A DNA stretch of 64,000 nucleotides from DASRDE01 sp035938175. Its GTDB lineage: Bacteria > Vulcanimicrobiota > Vulcanimicrobiia > Vulcanimicrobiales > Vulcanimicrobiaceae. A program made the position numbers and the translations under genes. The stretch is taken from assembly GCA_035938175.1 (NCBI GenBank), contig DASZHD010000048.1:32668-96667 (forward strand). Direction: 5' to 3'. Below the pieces are notes generated by a model that saw nothing but the letters and a program-made list of their open reading frames with translations, was not told the origin of the DNA and searched no databases. Positions 1 through 7,969 of this stretch are shown here, one piece after another; positions within the stretch are counted from its first letter, which is position 1; each line of letters starts with the position of its first letter.

Positions 1-450
1 ACCGCGCTGGACGTCGCGAAGTTTTTCCCCGTGCTCAAAACGGCGACGTTTGCGATTCACGGCCAAGGCCGCATCTCCACCGGCGTGATCCCGCCCAGCG
101 TGCTATACACATTTTCGGACCAGCAGCTGCGCGGGTATAACAGCGTCTTTTACGGCACCGACACGCTGCTCGGGCAAGCGGAATTGCGTTATCCGCTTAC
201 CGCCGATCGCAAGTTCGGTTTGGCGTTCTTCGTCGACGACGGCGGCTACCGGATTCGCGGCGCGCAGCCGGTGCTCGATCCGTACACGAACCGGATCGTC
301 GGCTATCCGGCGCAATGGTCGTTCCGCGGCGACTACGGCGTCGGCTTGCGCTTCGACGTTCCGCAACTCGGTTTGCACACGATCCGCATCGACTTTGCGA
401 AGGGCGCCTATGGAACGCACACCAGCTTCGGCATAGGCCAGAGCTTCTAG
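1..450 (+). CDS. bamA: BamA/Omp85 outer membrane assembly factor, C-terminal part
   Basis: The reading frame is open from base 1, so this is the 3' end of a longer gene. The visible ~149 residues look like the last strands of an Omp85 beta-barrel: alternating hydrophobic and polar residues, a segment GYNSVFYGTDTLLGQAELRY resembling the barrel strand region, and a final aromatic residue (IGQSF), the usual outer-membrane targeting end. Omp85 proteins insert beta-barrels into the outer membrane. Three Skp/OmpH-like genes and lpxD follow, the same order as bamA-skp-lpxD in many Gram-negative bacteria, which supports bamA over another Omp85 member. The POTRA domains lie outside the window, so TamA cannot be fully excluded. 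Confidence 0.85.
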   Translation, partial: TALDVAKFFPVLKTATFAIHGQGRISTGVIPPSVLYTFSDQQLRGYNSVFYGTDTLLGQAELRYPLTADRKFGLAFFVDDGGYRIRGAQPVLDPYTNRIVGYPAQWSFRGDYGVGLRFDVPQLGLHTIRIDFAKGAYGTHTSFGIGQSF

Positions 451-455
451 TTTAG

Positions 456-472
456 TAAGGAGAACGTCCTTA
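456..472 (+). promoter_or_regulatory. Short hairpin between bamA and the first ompH-like gene
   Basis: TAAGGA at 456-461 and TCCTTA at 467-472 form a perfect 6-bp stem with a 5-nt loop. It hides an AAGGAG Shine-Dalgarno-like string. No T-run follows, so it is not an intrinsic terminator. It could tune translation of the next gene or mark an mRNA processing point; function is unproven. Confidence 0.3.
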
Positions 473-480
473 AGGGACCC

Positions 481-1281
481 ATGAACATTCGGAAAACCAT
501 TTCACTCGCCGTACTCATCGCGCTCGCTTTTGCGGCGGCTCCGTGCGCAATCGCCGCCGACCTTACCGACGTCGGCTTCATCGATCAAGCGGCGATCGGC
601 GCGCTGCCGCAATTTCAACGCGCGAACGCGCAGGTTGCGCAATACAAGAGCCAGCTCGACGCGCAGTACGCGGCGGCCGCGCGCGGCAAGTCGCAGTCCG
701 ATCAGCAGCGCCTAGCCGGCCCGTATCAGGAAAAATTCTTCAACCGGCAGCGTGAAGTGCTGGGACCGCTCTTTGCACGCGCGCAGGCCGCGATCGCGCA
801 GACGGCGTCGAATCAGAAACTCTCCGTGGTCGTCGACAAACGCATCGTCGTGTACGGCGGTCAGGACATCACCAAGAGCGTCATCGATCTGATCAACGAA
901 CCCGGAGTGGTCGTTCCGCCGACGGCGACGCCGCCGCCCTCGGAGATCGGATTCGTGGATCAGGGGCAAATCGATCAAGTTCCCAAGATCAAGCAGGCCA
1001 ACGACGATTTCGTCAAGTTTGCGGCGGCGCAGCGTCAGAACGCGATCAAAGACATGCAAGGCGCCAAGAACAATCCGCAGCAGCAGCAGCAGATTTTTCA
1101 GCGGTACCAGAAAGTGGTGAGCGACCAACAGGACAAGACGCTCAAACCGCTGGTCGATCAGACACGCGGCGCAATCGCGAAGGTCGCGCAGCAGAAGTCG
1201 TTGATCCTGGTCGTCGATCGTTCGGATGTCATTTACGGGGGCATGGACATCACGCAGGATGTCCAGAATGCGCTCAAGTAA
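481..1281 (+). CDS. OmpH/Skp-like periplasmic protein with two tandem domains
   Basis: 266 aa with a clear signal peptide (basic start MNIRKT, hydrophobic core, cleavage after about AIAA near residue 26). The mature part holds two homologous copies of the OmpH pattern. Each begins with (V/I)GF(I/V)DQ, runs through a Gln/Ala/Lys-rich helical stretch, and ends with VVDK..V.YGG.DIT..V (about residues 30-140 and 157-266). A Pro/Thr-rich linker joins them. Skp/OmpH proteins are trimeric periplasmic chaperones holding unfolded outer membrane proteins with long helical arms, but normally carry one domain of about 160 aa. The duplication could bring two of three subunits into one chain. It lies directly after bamA, and its stop overlaps the next gene by 14 bp. 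Confidence 0.8.
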   Translation: MNIRKTISLAVLIALAFAAAPCAIAADLTDVGFIDQAAIGALPQFQRANAQVAQYKSQLDAQYAAAARGKSQSDQQRLAGPYQEKFFNRQREVLGPLFARAQAAIAQTASNQKLSVVVDKRIVVYGGQDITKSVIDLINEPGVVVPPTATPPPSEIGFVDQGQIDQVPKIKQANDDFVKFAAAQRQNAIKDMQGAKNNPQQQQQIFQRYQKVVSDQQDKTLKPLVDQTRGAIAKVAQQKSLILVVDRSDVIYGGMDITQDVQNALK

Positions 1282-2566
1282 GGCGGCGGCTTTCGTCATG
1301 GCGGCACTGGCACTGGCCGCCTGCGGCCGCGAACCGCAGGCGAACGATCCCAACGTGCGCGGCATCGGCTACGTGCGGCTGGAGGACGTCGTCAAAAAGC
1401 ACCCGCTCTATCCACAGCTTTCGCAAATCCAGGACGCCATCGATGCGCTCGATCTGAAGTCGCTCGGCCCGGCGGCCGTTCCGCGAACCAGCGCGCAGAT
1501 CGCTCAGCAGACCAAGGAGCTCAACCAGGAGCTGATTCAAGCGCAGAATCGCGCCACGTCCATTTTGCGTCAGAAGCAAGCCGACTACGCACGCCGGGAG
1601 CAGGAGGCGATCGACGCGGCATTGGCCGCTGCCGGCGCCGGCACCAACGGCAATCAAGCGGTGACGCAGATGCAAGGCACGACGGCGCAGCAAGCGCAGG
1701 CCGTTACGGCGCAAGCGAACGCAGACTTTCAGAACTACCGCAACGCCGTCGTCGCGCAAGACAATGCCGCCGTGGCGCAGATCGGCAAACAGCTCTCGGC
1801 GCGCGCCGACCAATCGTACCGGCAAAAGGCGACCGAACTGCAAGAACAGGAATCGCAGCTCGCGCTCGAGCTCTCGCAGCAGGACGCCAACAAACGCTTG
1901 GAACTGCGCACGAAGCTCAACAACCTGGTTCTGGACGACGCCACGCGCAAACAGTACCGCGACCAGCTCGCCGCGTTGGACGCGCAAGAGGCGCAGACCG
2001 TTTCGGCGCAGCGGCAGCGCGACCAGCGGGAGCTCGCGGCTTATCAGCAGCAACTTGCCACGGCGACGCGCTCGCAGATTCTGGCGCAGGCGAGTAAGGT
2101 TCACGATCAGACCCGCGCGAAAATCGCGTCGCGCCAAAACGAAGTATCGCAACAAGTTGCGGGGCAGTTGCAGGGACTGCGTCCCGCCGCGATACCCTCG
2201 AATCTTCCGGCAAGCACGCGCGACCGCATCGCGCAGATCGACAAACAGTTCAAAGCGCAGTTTTCCGCCGACGCGCAGAAAACGATCGCGCAGTATCAAG
2301 CGACGAAAGCCGACCTGGACGCGCAGTACACGGATCTGAAAGGCGCCAACGGCGTAGCGACGGGCGCGGCGCGCAAGCAGCTTTCGGATCTTCAGCGCGA
2401 ACGCGACGAGCTGTACGGCAAGATCGTCGCCCAGATTCAAGACGACGCAAAATCCGAGGCCGTCAAGCGCGGCCTGCGAGTGGTTTTTGTGAACATTACC
2501 GCCGCAGGCGGCGGCATCGACCTTACGAACGACGTGGAAAAGGACATCGAGAGTTTACACCAGTGA
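1268..2566 (+). CDS. OmpH-like coiled-coil lipoprotein
   Basis: 432 aa. I place the start at ATG 1268, inside the end of the previous gene, because it gives a clean lipoprotein signal: MRSSK, a hydrophobic stretch, and lipobox LAAC with Cys near residue 19. A YVRLEDVVKKHPLY segment resembles the first strand of OmpH/Skp. A very long Gln/Ala/Arg/Glu-rich region (about residues 80-390) follows, expected to be coiled coil, and the C-terminus returns to the OmpH ending VVFVNITA..GGIDLTNDV. This is an OmpH fold with a much expanded helical arm, tethered to a membrane by its lipid. It sits between two other OmpH-like genes and overlaps the next start by 4 bp. Role in outer membrane protein delivery is inferred. 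Confidence 0.7.
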   Translation: MRSSKAAAFVMAALALAACGREPQANDPNVRGIGYVRLEDVVKKHPLYPQLSQIQDAIDALDLKSLGPAAVPRTSAQIAQQTKELNQELIQAQNRATSILRQKQADYARREQEAIDAALAAAGAGTNGNQAVTQMQGTTAQQAQAVTAQANADFQNYRNAVVAQDNAAVAQIGKQLSARADQSYRQKATELQEQESQLALELSQQDANKRLELRTKLNNLVLDDATRKQYRDQLAALDAQEAQTVSAQRQRDQRELAAYQQQLATATRSQILAQASKVHDQTRAKIASRQNEVSQQVAGQLQGLRPAAIPSNLPASTRDRIAQIDKQFKAQFSADAQKTIAQYQATKADLDAQYTDLKGANGVATGAARKQLSDLQRERDELYGKIVAQIQDDAKSEAVKRGLRVVFVNITAAGGGIDLTNDVEKDIESLHQ

Positions 2567-2976
2567 AAAAGCGCAGTATTACCATCGCCGCGTTTGCGGC
2601 CGCACTTCTGGCCGGATGCGCGGCCAATTCCAGCCCCGTCGGTCTTCTGGACGTGCAGCGTTTGACGGCAAATTGGCCGCAATACAACAACGCGCAGAAC
2701 CAGCTCCTCGCCGACGAACGCGCCGTTCAAACCGGAAGCGGATCCACCGCGCAAAAACGTGCGCTTGCAGTGCAGCTCCAGGCAAAGTACGGCAAGATTT
2801 CGGATCAGCTGGTGGCGCAAATCAAAGATGCGGCACAAAAAGTCGCGCAGCAAAAGAACCTGCGGCTGGTGCTGACGCGCGAATTCGTCGGATACGGCGG
2901 TACCGACATCACTCCCGACGTCGAGAAGATCTTGGGCATCACGGAGTCCTCGCCCTCGCCCTCGCCGAGCCCGTAG
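2563..2976 (+). CDS. OmpH/Skp-like small lipoprotein
   Basis: 137 aa, starting with GTG 2563 that shares GTGA with the upstream stop. The signal MKKRSITIAAFAAALLAGC has a lipobox LAGC, Cys at residue 19. The mature part is one OmpH unit: VGLLDVQRL, a helical arm rich in Gln, Ala and Lys, then LRLVLTREFVGYGGTDITPDVEKIL. The tail is a low-complexity SPSPSPSP repeat. Length is slightly below a normal Skp, and the arm is short. It is the third OmpH-like protein in a row and is followed 6 bp later by lpxD. Confidence 0.75.
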   Translation: MKKRSITIAAFAAALLAGCAANSSPVGLLDVQRLTANWPQYNNAQNQLLADERAVQTGSGSTAQKRALAVQLQAKYGKISDQLVAQIKDAAQKVAQQKNLRLVLTREFVGYGGTDITPDVEKILGITESSPSPSPSP

Positions 2977-2982
2977 CCTAAG

Positions 2983-4005
2983 GTGAGCCTCGGAACGCTG
3001 GCGCAGATCGCCGAGCGCGTCGGCGGGAACGTCAGCGGCGACGGTGCTCTGGAGATCGACTCCATTGCGGCGATAGACGAAGCGCGCGAAGGCGCGCTCA
3101 CGTTCGCAACCACGGCGGCGTATTTCCAGTCCGCTCTCCAGTCGAAGGCCGCGGCGGTACTCGTTGACGCGTCGCTGGTAGAAGGAACGCAGTTCGAAAA
3201 GGCGCTCGTCGTCGTACCGAGCGCGCGCGTCGCGCTGATGCAGCTGCTGCGCGCACTCGATCGTCCACGCAAGAGCGGCCCGTACGTCCATCCCAGTGCG
3301 CTCGTCGACGCCTCTGCGCAAATCGGCGCGGACGTCTACATCGGACCCAACGTTTTCGTCGGCGCGCGATCCGCCGTCGGCGACCGCAGCGTGCTCGAAT
3401 GCGGCGCCTACATCGGCGAAGACGTGCGTATCGGCAGCGACGCGCTTCTCTATCCGCATGCACGCGTGCTGGACGGCTGCGCCGCCGGCGATCGCTGCAT
3501 TTTGCATCCCGGCGCGACGATCGGCAGCGACGGCTTCGGGTACGTCTTCATCGACGGGCGCTTCGAACGCATTCCGCAGGTCGGCAACGTCGTGTTGGGC
3601 TGCGACGTCGAGATCGGCGCGAACACGTGCGTGGACCGCGCGCAAACCGGCAGCACGCAGGTCGGCGACGGAACCAAGATCGACAACCTATGCCAAATCG
3701 GGCACAACTGCCGCATCGGACGGCACACCGGTATGGCCGCGCAGACCGGCCTTGCCGGAAGTACGAATCTCGGAGACTACGTTCTCGTCGGCGGGCAGGC
3801 CGGGTTCAAGGGCCATATCACCATCGGCTCGCGCGTCAAGATCGGCGCGGGTTCGAAAGTGTGGAGCAACCTTCCGGACGACGCATTCGTGAGCGGCATT
3901 CCGGCGCGTCCGCATCAGGAGGACCTGCGCCGAGAGGTCATGGTTCGAAACCTGCCTAAGCTGGTTGCCCGTGTCGACGCGCTCGAAAAGAAAACCAGCG
4001 GCTGA
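2983..4005 (+). CDS. lpxD: UDP-3-O-acylglucosamine N-acyltransferase LpxD
   Basis: 340 aa, GTG start. LpxD adds the second acyl chain, N-linked, to UDP-3-O-acyl-glucosamine in cytoplasmic lipid A synthesis. The N-terminal ~100 residues match the LpxD uridine-binding domain (SIAAIDEAREGALTF, later KALVVVPSARVALMQLL). Residues from about 105 on are a left-handed beta-helix of hexapeptide repeats. The family stretches HPGATIGSDGFGYV and QIGHNCRIGRHT are present, the latter holding the expected catalytic His. The length equals the typical 340 aa. It is followed 3 bp later by lpxC, so the two are cotranscribed. Confidence 0.96.
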   Translation: MSLGTLAQIAERVGGNVSGDGALEIDSIAAIDEAREGALTFATTAAYFQSALQSKAAAVLVDASLVEGTQFEKALVVVPSARVALMQLLRALDRPRKSGPYVHPSALVDASAQIGADVYIGPNVFVGARSAVGDRSVLECGAYIGEDVRIGSDALLYPHARVLDGCAAGDRCILHPGATIGSDGFGYVFIDGRFERIPQVGNVVLGCDVEIGANTCVDRAQTGSTQVGDGTKIDNLCQIGHNCRIGRHTGMAAQTGLAGSTNLGDYVLVGGQAGFKGHITIGSRVKIGAGSKVWSNLPDDAFVSGIPARPHQEDLRREVMVRNLPKLVARVDALEKKTSG

Positions 4006-4008
4006 GCC

Positions 4009-4857
4009 GTGACCGCCACGCAGTATCAAACGACGCCGCGCGAAGCCTTTGAGTATTCCGGCGTTGGTTTACATACGGGCGTTCCGTGCCGCATCGAAGT
4101 ACGTCCCGCAGCGCCGAATTCCGGTATCACCTTCGTCGCGGGCACGCTCGAGATTCCGGCGCTCGCCGAATACGTCGTCGAAACCGCCCGGGCCACGGTT
4201 TTGGGGCGCGACGGCACGACCATTTCGACCGTGGAGCATTTGCTTTCCGCGCTGTTCGGAATGGGCGTTTCGAACGCGCGCGTTCACGTCGACGGTCCCG
4301 AAATTCCGGTAGCCGATGGAAGCGCCGCGCTCTACGCGCAGTTGATCGAACGCGCGGGAATCGCGCGCCAAAACGAGCTGCGCGAGCGGTTCGTTCCGGT
4401 CGGTCCCGAGTTCATGCGCGACGGCGATCGCGCGATCGTCGTCCTGCCCGCGGCTTCGCTGCGCGTCCGTTTCGTAGCCGATTTTGCTCCGCCGATCGGC
4501 GTGCAGTACTTCGATTCCGAAATTACGCCGGATGTGTTTCGCAGCGAAATCGCCGCCGCGCGCACCTTCGGCTATTTGCACGAAGTGCAGGCGCTGCTCG
4601 ACCGCGGATTGGCGCAAGGCGGAACGCTGGACAACGCGCTCGTTTTTGCGCCGGAAGGTCCCATGCAAGAACTGCGCTGGCCGAACGAACCGGTGCGGCA
4701 CAAAGTCCTCGATCTGCTCGGCGATTTCGCGCTGCTCGGCGCGTATCCGCAATGTGAAATCGTCGCTCTCAAGAGCGGCCACCGCCTGCATTGTCTGACC
4801 GTGAAGCGTCTGCGGCAGTTACGTGCCGGCGAGCTTCCGTCCGCGAGCGTCCGGTAA
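4009..4857 (+). CDS. lpxC: UDP-3-O-acyl-N-acetylglucosamine deacetylase LpxC
   Basis: 282 aa, GTG start. LpxC is the zinc amidase for the committed step of lipid A synthesis. The zinc ligands are visible: His77 in TVEHLLSAL, with the general-base Glu76 before it, and His231 and Asp235 in HKVLDLLGD. The late catalytic His is in SGHRLH at about 258. The SGVGLHTG motif sits near the N-terminus. The protein is a little shorter than the ~305-aa E. coli enzyme. The stop TAA shares its last A with the fabZ start. In some phyla lpxC and fabZ are fused; here they are separate but overlapping. Confidence 0.96.
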   Translation: MTATQYQTTPREAFEYSGVGLHTGVPCRIEVRPAAPNSGITFVAGTLEIPALAEYVVETARATVLGRDGTTISTVEHLLSALFGMGVSNARVHVDGPEIPVADGSAALYAQLIERAGIARQNELRERFVPVGPEFMRDGDRAIVVLPAASLRVRFVADFAPPIGVQYFDSEITPDVFRSEIAAARTFGYLHEVQALLDRGLAQGGTLDNALVFAPEGPMQELRWPNEPVRHKVLDLLGDFALLGAYPQCEIVALKSGHRLHCLTVKRLRQLRAGELPSASVR

Positions 4858-5327
4858 TGGAACTCGACATCCGGCAGATCATGGAGATCCTGCCGCACCG
4901 GTACCCGATTCTGCTGGTCGATCGGATCGTCGAACTGGAACCCGGCGTTCGCGCGCTCGGCTACAAGAACGTTACGGCGACCGAACCGGTCTTTACCGGA
5001 CATTTTCCGGGCAATCCGCTGCTCCCCGGCGTGTACATGATCGAGGCGCTCGCGCAGCTTGGCGGCTGCGTCGTGCTGGAGCCGGGCGAATTTTCTCGCA
5101 AGACGCCGTATTTGGCGGGCATCGACGCGTGCAAGTTCCGCCGTCCGGTGGTGCCCGGCGATCGCTTCATGATGGAAGTGCACCTCACCAAGCACAAGCG
5201 CAACATCGGCTGGGTGCGCGCCGAGGGACGCGTGGACGACCAGTTCGTCGTCTCGGCGGAGCTGATGTTTTCGATCGCATCGGATCCGCGGCTGTTCGGG
5301 TTCGACGCAACGGTTCTCCATGCGTAG
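4857..5327 (+). CDS. fabZ: 3-hydroxyacyl-ACP dehydratase FabZ
   Basis: 156 aa from ATG 4857, which overlaps the lpxC stop by one base. FabZ dehydrates 3-hydroxyacyl-ACP in fatty acid elongation. It competes with LpxA and LpxD for the same acyl-ACP pool, so this position lets the cell balance phospholipid and lipid A. Family motifs: ILPHRYPILLVDRI at residues ~10-24, the hot-dog catalytic His in GHFPGNPLLPGV, and the catalytic acid in YMIEALAQLGG. Upstream in-frame ATGs would extend into lpxC and add non-homologous residues, so 4857 is preferred. Confidence 0.96.
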   Translation: MELDIRQIMEILPHRYPILLVDRIVELEPGVRALGYKNVTATEPVFTGHFPGNPLLPGVYMIEALAQLGGCVVLEPGEFSRKTPYLAGIDACKFRRPVVPGDRFMMEVHLTKHKRNIGWVRAEGRVDDQFVVSAELMFSIASDPRLFGFDATVLHA

Positions 5328-5354
5328 GCGTGGCGGGCGGCGCCGAGGAGTCTC

Positions 5355-6125
5355 GTGATTCATCCGACGGCGATCGTACATCCGAACGCAAAGTTGGATC
5401 GCGGCGTGGAAATCGGCCCGTACTGCGTCGTCGGAGAAAACGTGTCGATCGGCCGCGGAACCGTGCTTCAAGCGCACGTCGTCGTTAACGGGTGGACGCG
5501 CATCGGCGAAGATTGCCAAGTATACCCGTTTGCGACTATCGGCGCGGCTTCGCAAGACAAGAAGTACGAAGGCGAGCGCGCCTACACACGCATCGGCAGC
5601 CGCACGACGATCCGGGAATACGTCAGCATTCAGCGCGCTACCGGCGAGGATCAAGAAACCGTCGTCGGCGACGATTGTCTGCTGCTCGGCTACGTGCACA
5701 TCGCGCACAATTGCATCGTCGGCAACGGCGTGACGATGAGCAATCTCGCGCAGCTCGCCGGGCATTGCGTCGTCGAAGACAGCGTGACGATCGGGGGAAT
5801 GGCGGGCTTTCATCAATTCGTCCGCGTCGGGCGCTATGCATTCGTGGGGGGCGCCAGCAAAGTGCGCCGCGATATTCCGCCGTATTTCCTGGTGGAAGGC
5901 GATCCGGCGGTACCGTACGGGCTCAACAGCGTCGGGCTGCGGCGCGCGAGCTTCAGCGACGAAGATCGCGCCGAGATCAAAAAATTCTATAAGCTGCTGA
6001 ACGGTTCGAAGCTCCGTCTCTCCGAAGCACTGGAAGTGATGAAAGCCGAAGCATCGACCGACTCGGGACGCCACATGCTCGAATTCCTCGAAGGCGAATC
6101 CCAGCGCGGCGTCCTCTTGAAGTGA
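5355..6125 (+). CDS. lpxA: UDP-N-acetylglucosamine acyltransferase LpxA
   Basis: 256 aa with a GTG start. LpxA transfers a 3-hydroxyacyl chain from ACP to the 3-OH of UDP-GlcNAc, the first lipid A step. It opens with MIHPTAIVHPNAKL, the standard LpxA start, and then shows left-handed beta-helix hexapeptides. The catalytic His lies in the GYVHIAHNCIVGN block, and the MAGFHQFVRVG segment is typical. The C-terminal helical part (about residues 190-256) is full length. Together with lpxD, lpxC and fabZ it completes the early lipid A genes. Confidence 0.96.
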   Translation: MIHPTAIVHPNAKLDRGVEIGPYCVVGENVSIGRGTVLQAHVVVNGWTRIGEDCQVYPFATIGAASQDKKYEGERAYTRIGSRTTIREYVSIQRATGEDQETVVGDDCLLLGYVHIAHNCIVGNGVTMSNLAQLAGHCVVEDSVTIGGMAGFHQFVRVGRYAFVGGASKVRRDIPPYFLVEGDPAVPYGLNSVGLRRASFSDEDRAEIKKFYKLLNGSKLRLSEALEVMKAEASTDSGRHMLEFLEGESQRGVLLK

Positions 6126-6137
6126 CGCGCTCGCGCC

Positions 6138-7259
6138 GTGCGCTACTTTTTCTCGACGGGCGAGGCCTCCGGAGAGTTCGCAGCGGTCGTGCTCGCGCAG
6201 ACCATTCGCCGCATCGATCCGCAAGCCGAGTTTGAAGGCATCGGCGGCCGGCGTATGCGCGAAGCCGGCTTTTCGATTTGGCGCGATCACACCGGCTGGG
6301 CCTCGCTGGGGCCGCTCGCCGCGATCCCGCGAATTCCCAAACTGACGCTGGCTGCGTTTCAAACCGACCTGCACGTGATTCGCACCAAGCCGGACGTCGT
6401 CGTCCTCGTCGATTTCGGGGCGTTCAATATTCGCCTGGCCAAACAATTGCGCGCGCTCGGCTATCGCGGGCCCATCGTCGATATTTTTCCGCCCGGCGCG
6501 TGGCTCGATTCGGTAAAGACCGCAAAAGCGGTCTCGAAAGTCGCGCTCGCGCTCAGCGCGTTCTCGCACCAATACGAATTCTATCGCTCGCACGATCTGC
6601 CCGTCGCGTATTTCGGGCATCCGCTCGCGTCACGGTATGCAATGCGCGCGCCGCGCGCCGCACCGCCTGCCGGCGCGGGAACGGTTGCGATACTGCCCGG
6701 CAGCCGACGATCGGAACTGCGGCATCACGTCCCGCTGCTTTTGGCGGCGTACGAGCAACTGCGTACGACGAGACCGCAATTGCGCGCCGTCCTGAGCGCC
6801 GCCGACGAACGCGCCGAGCAGACGTTGCGTAAAGCCGCCGCGCGTCTCGACGCGCGCGGCATCGAGATCGTTCGCGGAACGCTGCCGGCGATCGCGCAGG
6901 CGGATGCCGCGTGGGTTGCGGGCGGCACCGCGCTTTTGGAGTGCGCCCTTTCCGGCGTGCCGGCCGTTTCGCTGTACGTCGTTTCCCCGGCGCTCGCGCG
7001 GTACGTGCGGCGCGTGTATACCGGGCGATTTTACACGCTGCCGAATTTGGTTTTGGATCGCGAAATCGTTCCGGAACTCATCCAAGAACGCGCCACGCCG
7101 CACGCGCTGGCAGCGGCGATGGAAAACGTGCTGAACGATCCGCAGCGTCAGTATGCCGATTTGGAATTGCTTCGCGAAGCACTGGGTCCGCCGGACGCAG
7201 TGGAGCGGTGTGCGGCCTTCGTCGTCGCCGCTGCCGGCGCGCGGATCGCATCGTGCTGA
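6138..7259 (+). CDS. lpxB: Lipid-A-disaccharide synthase LpxB
   Basis: 373 aa, GTG start. LpxB, a GT19 GT-B enzyme at the inner membrane, joins UDP-2,3-diacylglucosamine and lipid X. Diagnostic features are FSTGEASGEFAAVVL at the N-terminus, then LVDFGAFNIRLAK, the active-site loop around IFPPGAWLDS, ILPGSRRSEL near residue 185, and the WVAGGTALLECALSGVPAV donor-binding block. Length is typical. The next gene starts 7 bp inside its 3' end, which suggests translational coupling with the metallophosphoesterase. Confidence 0.95.
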   Translation: MRYFFSTGEASGEFAAVVLAQTIRRIDPQAEFEGIGGRRMREAGFSIWRDHTGWASLGPLAAIPRIPKLTLAAFQTDLHVIRTKPDVVVLVDFGAFNIRLAKQLRALGYRGPIVDIFPPGAWLDSVKTAKAVSKVALALSAFSHQYEFYRSHDLPVAYFGHPLASRYAMRAPRAAPPAGAGTVAILPGSRRSELRHHVPLLLAAYEQLRTTRPQLRAVLSAADERAEQTLRKAAARLDARGIEIVRGTLPAIAQADAAWVAGGTALLECALSGVPAVSLYVVSPALARYVRRVYTGRFYTLPNLVLDREIVPELIQERATPHALAAAMENVLNDPQRQYADLELLREALGPPDAVERCAAFVVAAAGARIASC

Positions 7260-7969
7260 TTTATCACACCTCGGATCTGCACGACCATCGCGGCTTTGCC
7301 GGACGCTTGAACGAACTACGCGCTGCCGAACCGGGGCTGCTCTTCGACTGCGGAGATTCGCTGCGCGGAAGCCAAACGATCTACCATGCGAACGAACCGG
7401 TCATCGCCGAGATCGATGCCGCGGGCTACGACGCGCAGGGCATGGGCAATCGCGAGTTCCACTATCTCTTCGGCGGCGTCCGCGCGCGCGCAAAAAAGAT
7501 GCACCATCCGCTCGTGTGCAGCAATCTGGTCGACACGAAGGGCCGCGAGTTGCCGTTTCACCGGTATTACACCCTTCAATCGGACGGCACGCGCGTTCAT
7601 TTGCTGGGCCTGCTGATCATGCAGTATCCCGCCGGCAGCGCCTGGGAGCGCATCTTCGGTTGGCGGTTTCTCGATCCGATCGAAACGATCGCGCAATTCG
7701 CCGTGCGGGTTCCCCAAGCGGAACCGTTGATCGTGCTCTCGCACTTGGGCCTTTCGCTGGATCGAAAACTCGCCGCGGCGATGCCGCGGATAACGCTGCT
7801 GCTCGGCGGTCACAGCCACGACACGCTTCATTCACCGGAGATCGTCAACGGCGTGCCGATCGTTCATGCCGGACCGTATGGCCGTTTTGTATCGCGCACC
7901 CGGCTGTTGCGTGAGGACGGTGCTTGGCGTATGGAGCAATCCGCGTTGATCCCGCTGCTGCCGCAATGA
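7253..7969 (+). CDS. Calcineurin-like metallophosphoesterase, cytoplasmic (possible LpxH-type role)
   Basis: 238 aa from GTG 7253, chosen because it gives the expected first strand MLIYHTSDLHDH. All dinuclear-metal motifs are visible: SDLH (residues 7-10), GDS, GNRE, the single His in LSHLG, and GGHSH near residue 190. The sequence is closest to the N-terminal domain of the UshA/5'-nucleotidase family. It lacks the C-terminal nucleotidase substrate domain and has no signal peptide, so it should act in the cytoplasm. It overlaps both lpxB and the next glycosyltransferase gene. No lpxH or lpxI is seen in the window, and both known phosphoesterase-type UDP-diacylglucosamine hydrolases (LpxH, LpxG) share this fold, so that role is a reasonable inference, not shown. 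Confidence 0.7.
   Translation: MLIYHTSDLHDHRGFAGRLNELRAAEPGLLFDCGDSLRGSQTIYHANEPVIAEIDAAGYDAQGMGNREFHYLFGGVRARAKKMHHPLVCSNLVDTKGRELPFHRYYTLQSDGTRVHLLGLLIMQYPAGSAWERIFGWRFLDPIETIAQFAVRVPQAEPLIVLSHLGLSLDRKLAAAMPRITLLLGGHSHDTLHSPEIVNGVPIVHAGPYGRFVSRTRLLREDGAWRMEQSALIPLLPQ

Noticed and set aside
4572..6620. Long open frame on the minus strand antisense to lpxC, fabZ, lpxA and lpxB
   Set aside because: It is a shadow of high-GC coding DNA; the plus strand holds four confidently identified enzymes and the minus frame has no recognisable motif.
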